Of a stretch of DNA of 64,000 nt, positions 43,733 through 52,742 are shown in pieces. How positions within the stretch are numbered: the stretch's first letter is position 1; the number at the start of each line of letters is the position of its first letter. The translations under genes and the position numbers were made by a program. The notes under the pieces were generated by a model. It was not told the origin of the DNA. It searched no databases and saw only the letters and a program-made list of their open reading frames with translations. Source of the DNA: Bacillota bacterium. GTDB lineage: Bacteria; Bacillota; Clostridia; Lachnospirales; Lachnospiraceae. The stretch covers positions 1 through 64,000 of the forward strand of contig JAEZFK010000063.1 in the NCBI GenBank assembly GCA_023437715.1. Direction: 5' to 3'.

Positions 43733-44191
43733 ATGAAAGTCAGATTCAACAAAATCAACCCTGAGGCAGAGGAATATGCGGAGCTTCATATCCATGAGAT
43801 GGATGGGGCCATGAACCGGCTTGCCGGATATCTGGAGCAGGAGCTGTTCCGTTCAGTGACCCTTATATGCCAGCAGGAAGAAAATATCTGCCGGGTTCCC
43901 TGCAGTGAAATATATTTAATCGAAACAGTGAAAGACAGGCAGATGGTTCATGCCGGACAGGAAGTTTATGAGGTGAAAAAGAGGCTTTATGAGCTGGAAA
44001 AACTGCTTCCCCATAATTTTGTCCGGATATCAAAGTCTGTGATAATCAACACAGAAAAGACTGAGTCCTACACGCCCATGCTGAACGGACTTATGAAAGT
44101 ATCCATGGGCAATTCCCTGGTAGCCTACATTTCCAGGAAGTATTTGAAAGAGGTAAAAAACAGGATCCTGGAGGTGGAAGAGAATGAATGA
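43733..44191 (+). CDS. LytTR-domain transcriptional regulator
   Basis: 152 aa without a receiver domain. The C-terminal LytTR DNA-binding domain spans about 50-148: IYLIETVKDRQMVHAG, YELEKLLPHNFVRISKSVII, ISRKYLKEVKNRI. The N-terminal 45 residues are unrecognised. AGGAGG precedes ATG. Overlaps the following membrane-protein gene by 8 nt, a pair layout often seen as LytTR plus DUF3021-type membrane partner. Confidence 0.88.
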   Translation: MKVRFNKINPEAEEYAELHIHEMDGAMNRLAGYLEQELFRSVTLICQQEENICRVPCSEIYLIETVKDRQMVHAGQEVYEVKKRLYELEKLLPHNFVRISKSVIINTEKTESYTPMLNGLMKVSMGNSLVAYISRKYLKEVKNRILEVEENE

Positions 44192-44849
44192 GAAAGAGAG
44201 AAGACGGGAAGTATTTTGGAACATTGCGGTTTCCGGGGCAAATCTGGGAGTGATTCTGTTTGCAGGCGGGCTTTTGGGTCTGTGGGCCCTTTCCGGCAGG
44301 GAAGAGATGGAATTTATTACTTCCCGCCTGGGGGCGGTTTTCTTTCTGTATCTTCTTGCCGGATGTTTCTTCCGGCTGGTTAAAAGCCTGCCTGAACTGG
44401 ATTATACCTGGCTCCGTGGGATAACCGTTGTATACTGGTTTGATATTCTGCTGTTTCTCCTTATGATAGCGGCCGCCTTTCTCCCGGATTATTTAAGGTA
44501 TATGATCCTGGCAGATGCAGCGGTTCTCTTCGTAAGATGGATCATAAATTATGTCTACATGAAGCATGTTGCAGATCAATTGAATCATAGGGCAGGGGGC
44601 GGACGGACGCTGGTCATTGATTTGAATGAAAAGCCCGGCACAAAGGAAGAATTCTTCGGGATTCTGGAAGAGTACTGCGTAAAGAACCGTCTGGATCTGG
44701 AATATGTTGAGCGGGATATCCCCGCATTGGTAAAGCTTGACGGGATTCCTCATAAGGTGGACTTAAACAGCTATTATACCTATGGAGGAGCCGTGTATAC
44801 CATGGACATATCAAAGGCAGGGACGAAATATGCCGGGAAATCGAAATAG
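44184..44849 (+). CDS. Membrane partner of the LytTR regulator
   Basis: 221 aa with four hydrophobic spans (about 12-32, 48-66, 80-100, 105-128), a DUF3021-like layout, followed by a soluble tail of about 85 residues (LVIDLNEKPGTKEEFFGILE and later VKLDGIPHKVDLNSYYTYGG). The tail is longer than in ordinary DUF3021 proteins and I do not recognise it. Translationally coupled to the LytTR gene; in such pairs the membrane protein usually restrains the regulator. Confidence 0.65.
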   Translation: MNEKERRREVFWNIAVSGANLGVILFAGGLLGLWALSGREEMEFITSRLGAVFFLYLLAGCFFRLVKSLPELDYTWLRGITVVYWFDILLFLLMIAAAFLPDYLRYMILADAAVLFVRWIINYVYMKHVADQLNHRAGGGRTLVIDLNEKPGTKEEFFGILEEYCVKNRLDLEYVERDIPALVKLDGIPHKVDLNSYYTYGGAVYTMDISKAGTKYAGKSK

Positions 44850-44927
44850 GAAAATATAAAAGCCGCCGTGGTTTTCATTTGGTAAGAAATGTGCTATATT
44901 TATTTTCTGAAAGGTTGGTGATACCAG

Positions 44928-45620
44928 ATGATTCAGAAGAAAGTCCACGGGCAGATGTCGGAGGCGGTGTCCACCGGGATTTTGCTGACGCTTTCCGGCG
45001 GGCTTCAGGATGCTTATACCTATTTTTTCCGGGGAAATGTCTTTGCCAATGCCCAGACCGGAAATATTATTATCTTAAGCTGCAATGTGATGAACGGAAG
45101 CTGGAGGACGGCCCTCCGTTACCTCTTTCCTGTGCTGGCCTTTGGGACGGGAATCTATGTATCGGAAATAATCCGGGGGATTTTTAAAGAACATAAGCTG
45201 CTGCACTGGAGACAGATTGTGGTGCTCCTTGAGATTTTCCTTCTCTTTTTCGTGGGATTTATTCCTCATGCCTTTGATATGGCGGCCAATGTGGCGGTTT
45301 CCTTTGTCTGTGCCATGCAGGTAGAGGCCTTCCGTAAGATAAAGGGCGGAGCCTTTGCCAGCACCATGTGCATTGGGAACCTAAGAAGCGCTGCGGAGCT
45401 TCTTTACCGCTACCGCCACAGCAGGGATAAAGGGGTTCTGGAAAAATGCCTTCGTTACTATGGGGTTATCATCATATTCGCTTTGGGCGCGGTTGCAGGA
45501 AGCTTTTTTATTCCTTATCTGGGAGAAAAGACCATCTGGCTTTCCTGCGGGCTTCTAATTGCCGCATTCTGCCTCATGTTTATCCAGGAGGACGAGGAGC
45601 CGGCCAAGGACCGTCCCTAG
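44928..45620 (+). CDS. YoaK-family membrane protein (DUF1275)
   Basis: 230 aa with six or so hydrophobic spans. SGGLQDAYTYFFRGNVFANA followed by QTGNIIIL is the family signature. Function unknown. Start at ATG 44928 with GGTTGGTG upstream. Confidence 0.9.
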   Translation: MIQKKVHGQMSEAVSTGILLTLSGGLQDAYTYFFRGNVFANAQTGNIIILSCNVMNGSWRTALRYLFPVLAFGTGIYVSEIIRGIFKEHKLLHWRQIVVLLEIFLLFFVGFIPHAFDMAANVAVSFVCAMQVEAFRKIKGGAFASTMCIGNLRSAAELLYRYRHSRDKGVLEKCLRYYGVIIIFALGAVAGSFFIPYLGEKTIWLSCGLLIAAFCLMFIQEDEEPAKDRP

Positions 45621-45690
45621 AAAAGCCTGCTGGAAAAAATCCCTGTTTTATGGTACAATGAGAGGCAAATAAAGAGGACAGGAGCGGAGT

Positions 45691-46260
45691 ATGGCTGACA
45701 ATCCCAACAAGAGCGAAAAAACAAAGTACCGTCTGGCGGATTCCATAAAAGCCTGCATGAAAACAAAGCCGGTGGACAGGATTACGGTGCAGAATATCGT
45801 GGACGGCTGCGGCATGACAAGGCAGACCTTTTACCGGAATTTCAAGGATAAATACGATCTGATCAACTGGTATTTTGACAAGCTGGTGCTGGAATCCTTT
45901 GCCCAGATCGGTGTGGACAAGACCGTATGCCAGAGCCTGAGCGAAAAATTTGAATTCATCAAAAAGGAGAAAATCTTTTTCACGGAGGCATTCCGGTCTG
46001 ACGATTATAATTCCCTGAAAGAGCATGATTTTGAGCTCATCATGGGCTTTTACACGGAGCTGCTTACGAGAAAGAGGCAGGAGCCCCTTTCTGAAGAAAT
46101 CTGCTTCCTTTTGGAAATGTATTGCCGGGGCTCTGTTTATATGACGGTAAAATGGGTCCTTTCCGGCATGCCCCAGACCCCTGAGGAGATGTCTTTCAGC
46201 CTGGTGGAAGCTATGCCCCCCAAGCTGTCCTCCGTGTTTTCCGAAGCCGGACTGATTTAA
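45691..46260 (+). CDS. TetR-family regulator (DhaS-like)
   Basis: 189 aa. HTH at about 28-55 (ITVQNIVDGCGMTRQTFYRN, FKDKYDLINWYF), with a C-terminal domain of the DhaS/TetR_C_8 type. In other Firmicutes such regulators activate dihydroxyacetone kinase. The next gene is an iron alcohol dehydrogenase with a striking dyad upstream, a probable target. GGAGCGG precedes ATG. Confidence 0.85.
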   Translation: MADNPNKSEKTKYRLADSIKACMKTKPVDRITVQNIVDGCGMTRQTFYRNFKDKYDLINWYFDKLVLESFAQIGVDKTVCQSLSEKFEFIKKEKIFFTEAFRSDDYNSLKEHDFELIMGFYTELLTRKRQEPLSEEICFLLEMYCRGSVYMTVKWVLSGMPQTPEEMSFSLVEAMPPKLSSVFSEAGLI

Positions 46261-46292
46261 AATGCAGATTTTCTGGAAAAATGTACATAATG

Positions 46293-46350
46293 AAAGTTAC
46301 AATTCTTATTTTGTGTAACATTTGTTACAAAAGGTGAGAACTGTAACTTT
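46293..46350. promoter_or_regulatory. Nested operator upstream of the alcohol dehydrogenase
   Basis: Inner perfect palindrome TGTAACATTTGTTACA (46314-46329). Outer inverted repeat AAAGTTACAATTCT (46293-46306) / AGAACTGTAACTTT (46337-46350), 13 of 14 matched, with exactly the same centre (46321.5). Equivalent reading: two tandem GTTACA-N12-TGTAAC dyads spaced 28 bp. Confidence 0.7.
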
Positions 46351-46423
46351 ATTTTTTATCCTGAATTTGTTAAAATAATAACATATTGAACAAGTCTTTT
46401 TTTGAGGAAAAGGAGAGAATACC

Positions 46424-47572
46424 ATGGCAAGCAGAATTGTATTAAATGAAACTTCCTATCATGGCGCAGGCGCCATTCAGGTGATTCCGGAAGAGGTAAA
46501 AAGGAGAGAATTTAAAAAAGCATTTATTGCATCAGACCCTGACTTAATTAAATTCAACGTGACTTCCAAGGTGACCAAGCTCCTGGAAGAGAACGATATG
46601 GATTACGAGATTTTTTCTGACATCAAGCCCAATCCAACCATTGAGAATGTACAGAACGGAGTGGAAGCCTTTAAGAGATCCGGGGCCGATTATATCATTG
46701 CCGTAGGCGGCGGTTCTTCCATGGACACCTCCAAGGCCATCGGCATCATTATCACCAACCCGGAATATGAGGACGTGAGAAGCTTAGAGGGGGTTGCACC
46801 TACCAGAAAGCCAACTGTGCCCATTATTGCCGTTCCCACCACGGCCGGTACGGCGGCAGAGGTTACCATTAACTATGTGATCACTGACGTGGAGAAGAAA
46901 CGCAAATTCGTCTGCGTGGACCCTCACGATATCCCTGTAGTAGCTGTAGTGGACCCGGACATGATGTCCACCATGCCCAAGAGTCTGACTGCGGCAACGG
47001 GTATGGATGCCCTCACCCACGCCATCGAAGGCTATATTACAAAGGGTGCCAACCCCATTACCGACATGTTCAATTTAAAAGCCGTTGAGCTGATTGCCGC
47101 AAGCTTAAGAGGGGCTGTGGAAAACACAGCGGAAGGACGGGAAGGCATGGCTCTGGGCCAGTATATTACAGGTATGGGCTTTTCCAACTGCGGCCTGGGA
47201 ATCGTTCACTCCATGGCTCATGCCTTAGGCGCTGTTTATGATACCCCTCATGGCGTGGGAAATGCCATTCTCCTTCCCACGGTTATGGAGTATAATGCAG
47301 ATGCCACAGGTGAAAAGTACCGGGATATTGCAAAGGCCATGGGTGTTAAAAATACCGAAACAATGACCCAGGAGGAATACCGCAGGGCGGCCATTGATGC
47401 CGTGAAGCAGCTTTCCGCTGACGTAGGAATACCCGGAGATTTAACTCAGATCGTAAAGGAAGAGGATGTCCTGTTCCTGGCGGAATCCGCAGTTGCTGAC
47501 GCCTGCGCGCCCGGAAATCCAAAGGAAGCGAGCCTGGAGGATATTATCAGGCTTTATAAATCACTGATGTAA
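46424..47572 (+). CDS. Iron-containing alcohol dehydrogenase (lactaldehyde reductase-like)
   Basis: 382 aa group III dehydrogenase. NAD-binding GGGSSMDTSKA (about 94-104), metal region DALTHAIEGY, and the iron ligand motif HSMAHALGAVYDTPHG. Reduces lactaldehyde or similar aldehydes (FucO-type) with NADH; substrate not proven. AAAGGAGAG precedes ATG. The 163-bp leader carries a concentric dyad, likely bound by the upstream TetR protein. Confidence 0.9.
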   Translation: MASRIVLNETSYHGAGAIQVIPEEVKRREFKKAFIASDPDLIKFNVTSKVTKLLEENDMDYEIFSDIKPNPTIENVQNGVEAFKRSGADYIIAVGGGSSMDTSKAIGIIITNPEYEDVRSLEGVAPTRKPTVPIIAVPTTAGTAAEVTINYVITDVEKKRKFVCVDPHDIPVVAVVDPDMMSTMPKSLTAATGMDALTHAIEGYITKGANPITDMFNLKAVELIAASLRGAVENTAEGREGMALGQYITGMGFSNCGLGIVHSMAHALGAVYDTPHGVGNAILLPTVMEYNADATGEKYRDIAKAMGVKNTETMTQEEYRRAAIDAVKQLSADVGIPGDLTQIVKEEDVLFLAESAVADACAPGNPKEASLEDIIRLYKSLM

Positions 47573-47627
47573 GTAAAGTAAAAGGATTTTTATCAGCAGC
47601 TTTTGCAATAAAATAGTATCTGTAACA

Positions 47628-47682
47628 AAAAAGGTATCTTGAAAAGGGCTTTTACAGGCCCATCAGGATATCTTTTTTGTAT
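47628..47682 (+). terminator. Alcohol dehydrogenase terminator
   Basis: AAAAAGGTATCTTG...CAGGATATCTTTTTT with an inner GGC...GCC pairing. Confidence 0.8.
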
Positions 47683-47842
47683 GCTGTTCTTCCCTTTTTC
47701 CAAGCAGCAGGAAATCCACCCGGAGACGGAAGAAAGAAATATGGAGAAAAATGGGATGCAAAAATACAGGGATGGTGATATGATTAAGAAATGAAGATTA
47801 TGAGCCGGCAGAAAAGAAAGACACAGGAGAGACAAAAGGACA

Positions 47843-49225
47843 ATGGCAGAAGTGAGAAACGATTTTTCAAAGGGAAATGTGGTGGAAAACATATTGAAGC
47901 TGGCCGTACCCATGACCATGGCACAGCTCATCAATGTGCTCTATAATATTATCGACAGAATTTACATCGGAAGAATCCCGGAAAATGCGACCCTGGCACT
48001 GACAGGCCTGGGCTTGTGTCTTCCCATCGTATCCATGGTCATCGCTTTTGCCAATTTATTCGGCATGGGCGGAGCTCCCCTGTGCTCCATTGAAAGAGGA
48101 AGAGGAAATGAAGCGGAGGCGGAAAAGATCATGGGCAATTCCTTTGTGCTCATGGTGGTGTTCGGGCTGGTGCTTACGGTTCTAGGGCTGGTATTTAAAA
48201 AGCCCATGCTCTATCTGTTCGGAGCCAGCGATTCAACCTATCCCTATGCGGACCAGTTTATCAGCATTTACCTGCTGGGAACCGTATTTGTCATGACCGG
48301 TCTGGGAATGAACAGCTTTATTAATTCCCAGGGCTTTGGCACTGTGGGTATGATGACGGTGCTTCTGGGGGCTGTGACCAATATTGTGCTGGACCCCATA
48401 TTTATTTTCCTTTTGGACATGGGGGTGCAGGGAGCGGCCCTTGCCACCGTAATATCCCAGTTCCTTTCCGCCCTGTGGACCATAAAATTCCTGACAGGGA
48501 AGAAAGCCATCTTAAGGCTTAAGACCTCCTGTTTCCGGTTAAAAAAACACAGGGTGAAGAGCATTGCGGCCCTTGGAATGTCAGGCTTTACCATGTCCGT
48601 CACCAACAGCCTGGTGCAGATCACCTATAATGCCTCTCTCCAGCACTACGGAGGAGACTTATACGTGGGCATCATGACGGTCATCAACTCCATCCGGGAG
48701 GTGATTTCCATGCCTGTAAGCGGACTTACCAACAGCGCCCAGCCTGTGATGGGCTTTAATTACGGGGCAGGAGAATACGGACGGGTAAAAAGGGCCATTG
48801 TCTTTGTTTCCGTGGTTTCCATTGCCTACACCACAGCCATGTGGGGCCTGGTTCACACCTTTCCGGGCTTTTTTATCCGGATATTCAATCAGGATGCCCA
48901 GCTTCTGGCTTCCGGCGTTCCTGCCATGCGGATTTATTACTTCGGATTTTTTTTCATGTCCCTGCAGTTTGCGGGCCAGTCGGTTTTTGTGGCTCTGGGG
49001 AAGGCAAAAAGGGCTGTGTTTTTCTCCATTTTGCGGAAAGTGGTGATCGTGATCCCGCTGATCTTTCTCATTCCCGGCATTTTCGGAAACGGGACGGACG
49101 GGATCTTCATGGCCGAGCCCATTTCCAATCTGGCCGGAGGCGGAGCCTGCTTTATCACCATGCTGCTCACCCTGTGGCCGGAGCTTAGCAAAAAAAAGAA
49201 AGAGATGAGAAAGGAAACATCATGA
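47843..49225 (+). CDS. MATE-family efflux transporter
   Basis: 460 aa with about 12 hydrophobic spans. NVLYNIIDRIYIGRIPENAT and later PVSGLTNSAQPVMGFNYGAG are MATE signatures. Sodium- or proton-driven export of drugs or metabolites. AAAGGAC precedes ATG. Overlaps the acetamidase gene by 4 nt. Confidence 0.92.
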   Translation: MAEVRNDFSKGNVVENILKLAVPMTMAQLINVLYNIIDRIYIGRIPENATLALTGLGLCLPIVSMVIAFANLFGMGGAPLCSIERGRGNEAEAEKIMGNSFVLMVVFGLVLTVLGLVFKKPMLYLFGASDSTYPYADQFISIYLLGTVFVMTGLGMNSFINSQGFGTVGMMTVLLGAVTNIVLDPIFIFLLDMGVQGAALATVISQFLSALWTIKFLTGKKAILRLKTSCFRLKKHRVKSIAALGMSGFTMSVTNSLVQITYNASLQHYGGDLYVGIMTVINSIREVISMPVSGLTNSAQPVMGFNYGAGEYGRVKRAIVFVSVVSIAYTTAMWGLVHTFPGFFIRIFNQDAQLLASGVPAMRIYYFGFFFMSLQFAGQSVFVALGKAKRAVFFSILRKVVIVIPLIFLIPGIFGNGTDGIFMAEPISNLAGGGACFITMLLTLWPELSKKKKEMRKETS

Positions 49226-50133
49226 AAACCATAACCAGAGATTATATTACAAACGTGCTTTCCAGAGAAAACCAGCCCTGCGGCAGGATCATGTCCGGCG
49301 AAACCGTGGTGTTTGAAACCTATGACTGTTTTACAAACCAGTTCTTGCCTGAGGAGGCCACCTTTGAAAATGTGGTGAGAAAGCCGGGAAACCCGGCCAC
49401 AGGCCCCCTTTATATTGAGGGAGCCATGCCCGGCGACATGCTGAAAATCCAGATTCTGGATATTGAAATGGGTCCTGTGGGCATTGTAATGCTGGGGCCC
49501 GGCAGCGGAAGTGAAAAGGAGGAATTTCCCCGGAAAGTGTTAAAGCGGGTTCCGGTACAGGACGGGTTTGCTTTTTACAGTGAAAGGGTGAAAATTCCCG
49601 TAAAGCCAATGATCGGAGTCATCGGCGTGGCTCCGGCAGGAGAGGGGGTATCCACCATTACGCCCATGGACCACGGCGGAAATATGGACTGCACCCAGAT
49701 CAGAAAGGGAGTGATTCTTTACCTGCCCGTGTTTGTGGAAGGGGCTCTTTTGTCCATGGGAGATTTTCATGGAATCATGGGAGACGGAGAGGTGGAGGAC
49801 TGCGGCCTGGAAATCGAAGGAAAGGCCACAATCCGGGTGGATGTGGTGAGGAATAAAAACTGTGTCCCCTATCCAATGATCGAAACAGAGGATAAGCTCA
49901 TCACCATCGCGTCAAGGCAGCAGGTGGAGGAAGCCTGGAGAGCGGCCACAAGGCAGATGTATGATTTCATGAAAGAGAAAATAGGGATGGATTATGAGGA
50001 TGCAGGCATGCTTTTGACCATGACCGGAGATCTGGTGATCTGCCAGACCGTCAACCCCATGAAGACCGTAAGAATGGAACTTCCCCGGTATATAACCAGA
50101 GGTTATGGTTTTGATTCCATTTCGGCAGAGTAA
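49222..50133 (+). CDS. Acetamidase/formamidase family protein
   Basis: 303 aa. Pattern PGNPATGPLYIEGAMPGDML, MDHGGNMDCTQI, LLSMGDFHGIMGDGEV and LTMTGDLVICQTVNP are those of acetamidase/formamidase. Hydrolyses a short amide to acid and ammonia; the true substrate in clostridia is unknown. Start overlaps the MATE gene (ATGA), so the exporter and amidase are co-expressed. Confidence 0.9.
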   Translation: MKTITRDYITNVLSRENQPCGRIMSGETVVFETYDCFTNQFLPEEATFENVVRKPGNPATGPLYIEGAMPGDMLKIQILDIEMGPVGIVMLGPGSGSEKEEFPRKVLKRVPVQDGFAFYSERVKIPVKPMIGVIGVAPAGEGVSTITPMDHGGNMDCTQIRKGVILYLPVFVEGALLSMGDFHGIMGDGEVEDCGLEIEGKATIRVDVVRNKNCVPYPMIETEDKLITIASRQQVEEAWRAATRQMYDFMKEKIGMDYEDAGMLLTMTGDLVICQTVNPMKTVRMELPRYITRGYGFDSISAE

Positions 50134-50149
50134 AACAGGCCAAAATTTC

Positions 50150-50178
50150 TTGACAGTTTATGGTTTTTGGAAGATAAT
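50150..50178 (+). promoter_or_regulatory. ilvE promoter
   Basis: TTGACA (50150-50155), 17 bp, GATAAT (50173-50178). Confidence 0.75.
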
Positions 50179-50236
50179 GAAAGACAAATCATAAAAACTG
50201 ACAAATATGCCGGTATGGGAAAGGAAGAGTATAAAA

Positions 50237-51307
50237 ATGCAAACCATCAGAATCGAAAGAACAACCTGCCCGAAAGAAAAACCGGGCGACGACAATCCAT
50301 TGACATTTGGAACCATATTCACGGATCATATGTTTGAGGTGGATTATGAAGAAGGAAAGGGCTGGTATGACCCCAGGATCGTGCCTTACCACAAGCTGGA
50401 GCTGGAGCCCTCCGCCATGGTATTCCACTACGGACAGGAAATGTTTGAGGGCTTAAAGGCCTATAAGGCGGAGGATGGCCGTATCCTGCTGTTCCGCCCG
50501 GATAAGAACATCGAGCGCGCCAACAGAAGCAACCGCAGGCTCTGCATCCCGGAAATTCCGGAGGACTTATTTTTAGAGGCCTTAAAGCAGGTTGTGAGCG
50601 TAGACCGGGACTGGATTCCCACTAAGCCGGGAACCTCTCTTTATATCAGGCCATTTGTCATTGCCACAGATCCGTTTCTTGGAGTGAGACCTTCCCATAC
50701 CTATAAGTTCATGATTATCTTATCGCCTGTAGGCGCTTATTATGCCAGCGGACTTGATCCGGTCAAGATCTGGATCGAGGACGAATATGTGAGAGCTGTA
50801 AAGGGCGGCATCGGCGAAGCAAAGACCGGAGGAAATTATGTGGCTTCCCTGGCTTCCCAGGTGAAGGCCCATGACGAGGGGTATTCCCAGGTGTTATGGC
50901 TGGACGGCGTTCACCGGAAGTACATCGAAGAAGTGGGGGCCATGAACATCTTCTTTAAGATCAACGGCGTGGTAATCACCCCGGAGCTTAACGGAAGCAT
51001 CCTTCCCGGAGTTACAAGGGATTCCGTTGTTTCCCTGTGCAGGGAGTGGGGCGTTCCCGTGGAGGAGAGGAAAGTCTCCGTTGATGAAGTCATTGAAGCG
51101 GCAAAATCAGGAGCCATGGAGGAATGCTTTGGAACCGGAACCGCGGCTGTTATCTCTCCTGTAGGAGAGCTTCGTTTCGAAGAAAGCAGAATGCCCATCG
51201 GCGGCGGAAAGATCGGGGAATTGACCCAGAAGTTCTATGATACCATTACCGGAATCCAGCTTGGAAAAGAAGAAGGACCAAAGGGCTGGATTGTGGAAGT
51301 AAAATAG
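50237..51307 (+). CDS. ilvE: Branched-chain amino-acid aminotransferase
   Basis: 356 aa, PLP fold type IV, eukaryote-like (type 2) length. Transaminates Leu, Ile and Val with glutamate. GQEMFEGLKAYK, RPDKNIERANRSNRRL, GIGEAKTGGNYVAS with the PLP Lys, and CFGTGTAAVISPVG. ATG 50237 follows AAGGAAGAG; a start 30 nt earlier is rejected. No T-box in the leader. Confidence 0.95.
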   Translation: MQTIRIERTTCPKEKPGDDNPLTFGTIFTDHMFEVDYEEGKGWYDPRIVPYHKLELEPSAMVFHYGQEMFEGLKAYKAEDGRILLFRPDKNIERANRSNRRLCIPEIPEDLFLEALKQVVSVDRDWIPTKPGTSLYIRPFVIATDPFLGVRPSHTYKFMIILSPVGAYYASGLDPVKIWIEDEYVRAVKGGIGEAKTGGNYVASLASQVKAHDEGYSQVLWLDGVHRKYIEEVGAMNIFFKINGVVITPELNGSILPGVTRDSVVSLCREWGVPVEERKVSVDEVIEAAKSGAMEECFGTGTAAVISPVGELRFEESRMPIGGGKIGELTQKFYDTITGIQLGKEEGPKGWIVEVK

Positions 51308-51318
51308 TACCATTTTTC

Positions 51319-51361
51319 AGGGGGACCGGCGGAGCTCATAAGGCACCGCCGGAACTTTTTG
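51319..51361 (+). terminator. ilvE terminator
   Basis: CCGGCGG...CCGCCGG around a 13-nt loop, then AACTTTTTG. Confidence 0.8.
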
Positions 51362-51415
51362 TGCAAGACGGAACTTGCAGAGCGTGCTTCATACATACAG
51401 AAAAGGGAGTTGGCT

Positions 51416-52327
51416 ATGGCAGCGGTACTGACAAAAGCAGTTGCATTTGTGGCAATTATCATCATGGGTTACCTGCTCAAACGGGCAGGCTTTTTTCGGG
51501 CCAATGATTTTTATCTGGTTTCTAAAGTTGTGATTAAAATTACACTCCCGGCAGCCATTATTTCCAATTTCAGCAGGATCACCATGGAATATTCCCTGCT
51601 GGCCATGTGCGGGGTGGGCATTTTGTGTAATTTGCTGACCGTTGCCATAGGTTACCTGATATGCCTTTCAAAATCAAGGGAGACGAAGGCCTTTGCCATG
51701 CTCAACATGTCGGGATACAATGTGGGGAATTTTACCATGCCCTTTGTACAGAGCTTTTTAAGTCCCGTGGGCTTTGCGGCCACAAGCCTGTTCGACGCCG
51801 GAAATGCTGTGATGTGCAATGGAATCACCTATACCCTGGCCAGCATCGTGGTAGGAGGGGAGGAAAGGCCGTCTTTAAAAAGGATGGCATTAAAGCTGTT
51901 TTCCTCTGTTCCCTTTGACACCTATGTCATTATGACTGTTTTGAGCATATTAAATATAAGGCTTCCTGAGGCGGTTTTAAGCTTTGCGGAAACGGTCGGC
52001 GGAGCCAATGCTTTCCTCGCCATGCTCATGCTGGGCATCGGCTTTGAGATACGCATGGAAAAGGAAAAAATGGCCCAGATTATTAAATTGCTGGGAATAA
52101 GGTACGCGGCTGCGGTTCTCCTGGCCGTGGGATTTTATTTTCTGTCTCCCTTTGGGTTGGAGGTGCGCCAGACACTGGCTATCGTTTCCTTAGGACCTGT
52201 GGCGTCGGTTGCCCCGGCTTATACCGGAATCCTAAACGGCGATGTTGAGATGGCCAGCGCCATAAATTCCCTGTCCATCGTCATCAGCATCGCAGCGATT
52301 ACGGCCGCTCTTGTCATCCTTTTGTAA
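51416..52327 (+). CDS. AEC-family transporter (auxin efflux carrier type)
   Basis: 303 aa with about ten hydrophobic spans. IIMGYLLKRAGFF, MSGYNVGNFTMPFVQSF and the final SLGPVASVAPAYTG follow the family. Relatives move malate, malonate or other carboxylates; substrate unknown. ATG 51416 has AAAGGGAG upstream; the frame extends to 51359 without a ribosome site. Confidence 0.9.
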   Translation: MAAVLTKAVAFVAIIIMGYLLKRAGFFRANDFYLVSKVVIKITLPAAIISNFSRITMEYSLLAMCGVGILCNLLTVAIGYLICLSKSRETKAFAMLNMSGYNVGNFTMPFVQSFLSPVGFAATSLFDAGNAVMCNGITYTLASIVVGGEERPSLKRMALKLFSSVPFDTYVIMTVLSILNIRLPEAVLSFAETVGGANAFLAMLMLGIGFEIRMEKEKMAQIIKLLGIRYAAAVLLAVGFYFLSPFGLEVRQTLAIVSLGPVASVAPAYTGILNGDVEMASAINSLSIVISIAAITAALVILL

Positions 52328-52345
52328 GAAATTTTTTTATGACGC

Positions 52346-52373
52346 TTGACAAACGGTTTTGGCATGCTATAAT
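52346..52373 (+). promoter_or_regulatory. Promoter of the thrS T-box leader
   Basis: TTGACA (52346-52351), 16 bp, TATAAT (52368-52373) preceded by TGC (extended -10). Confidence 0.85.
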
Positions 52374-52379
52374 CAAAAA

Positions 52380-52642
52380 TAGAAAGCGATATAGAAAATG
52401 CGTTGACGAGACCAGTATCTTATCAGGAACGTCCAGAGAGAGGCATGTGTGGTGAGAGTGCCTTACGGGATTGATGGGAGAAGACCAGCTCTGAGCGTCC
52501 CTTAATCGGGAACGGTGATTCCGTTATCATCAGAATGAGTGGTTTGAACGTTTATTTCGTTCACTCAAGCGAGGGTGGAACCGCGATCAATTAGTTGAAT
52601 CGTCCCTTTCCGTATGGAGACATATGGAAAGGGGCTTTTTTT
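52380..52642 (+). promoter_or_regulatory. T-box riboswitch controlling thrS
   Basis: Classic T-box sequence GGGTGGAACCGCG at 52573-52585. Stem I shows GACGAGACCAGTA and opposite it GAAGACCAGC, giving ACC (52484-52486) as a Thr specifier. Terminator CCCTTTCCGTATG...CATATGGAAAGGGG with seven T at 52604-52642. The codon fits the gene. Confidence 0.95.
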
Positions 52643-52722
52643 ATCGCATTGCGGCGGCAGGTTTGTATGTCGCCGAAGCGACCCGCCTCAGGCGGAGAAT
52701 CCTGGAAGCGGGATTTTTTCTT
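52643..52722 (+). repeat. 80-nt structured repeat, copy 2 (thrS leader)
   Basis: Pairs with 12897-12976 (about 86% identical, no gaps by hand). GTCGC-cgaa-GCGAC hairpin preserved; the terminator-like arm is weaker here (AATCC...GGATT then TTTTTC). Lies between the T-box terminator and the thrS ribosome site. Confidence 0.75.
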
Positions 52723-52742
52723 AAAATGAAAGGAGATCAGAT

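Noticed and set aside
52643..52722. 80-nt repeat as part of the standard T-box fold
   Set aside because: It lies downstream of the T-box terminator T-run in both leaders, so it is a separate element.
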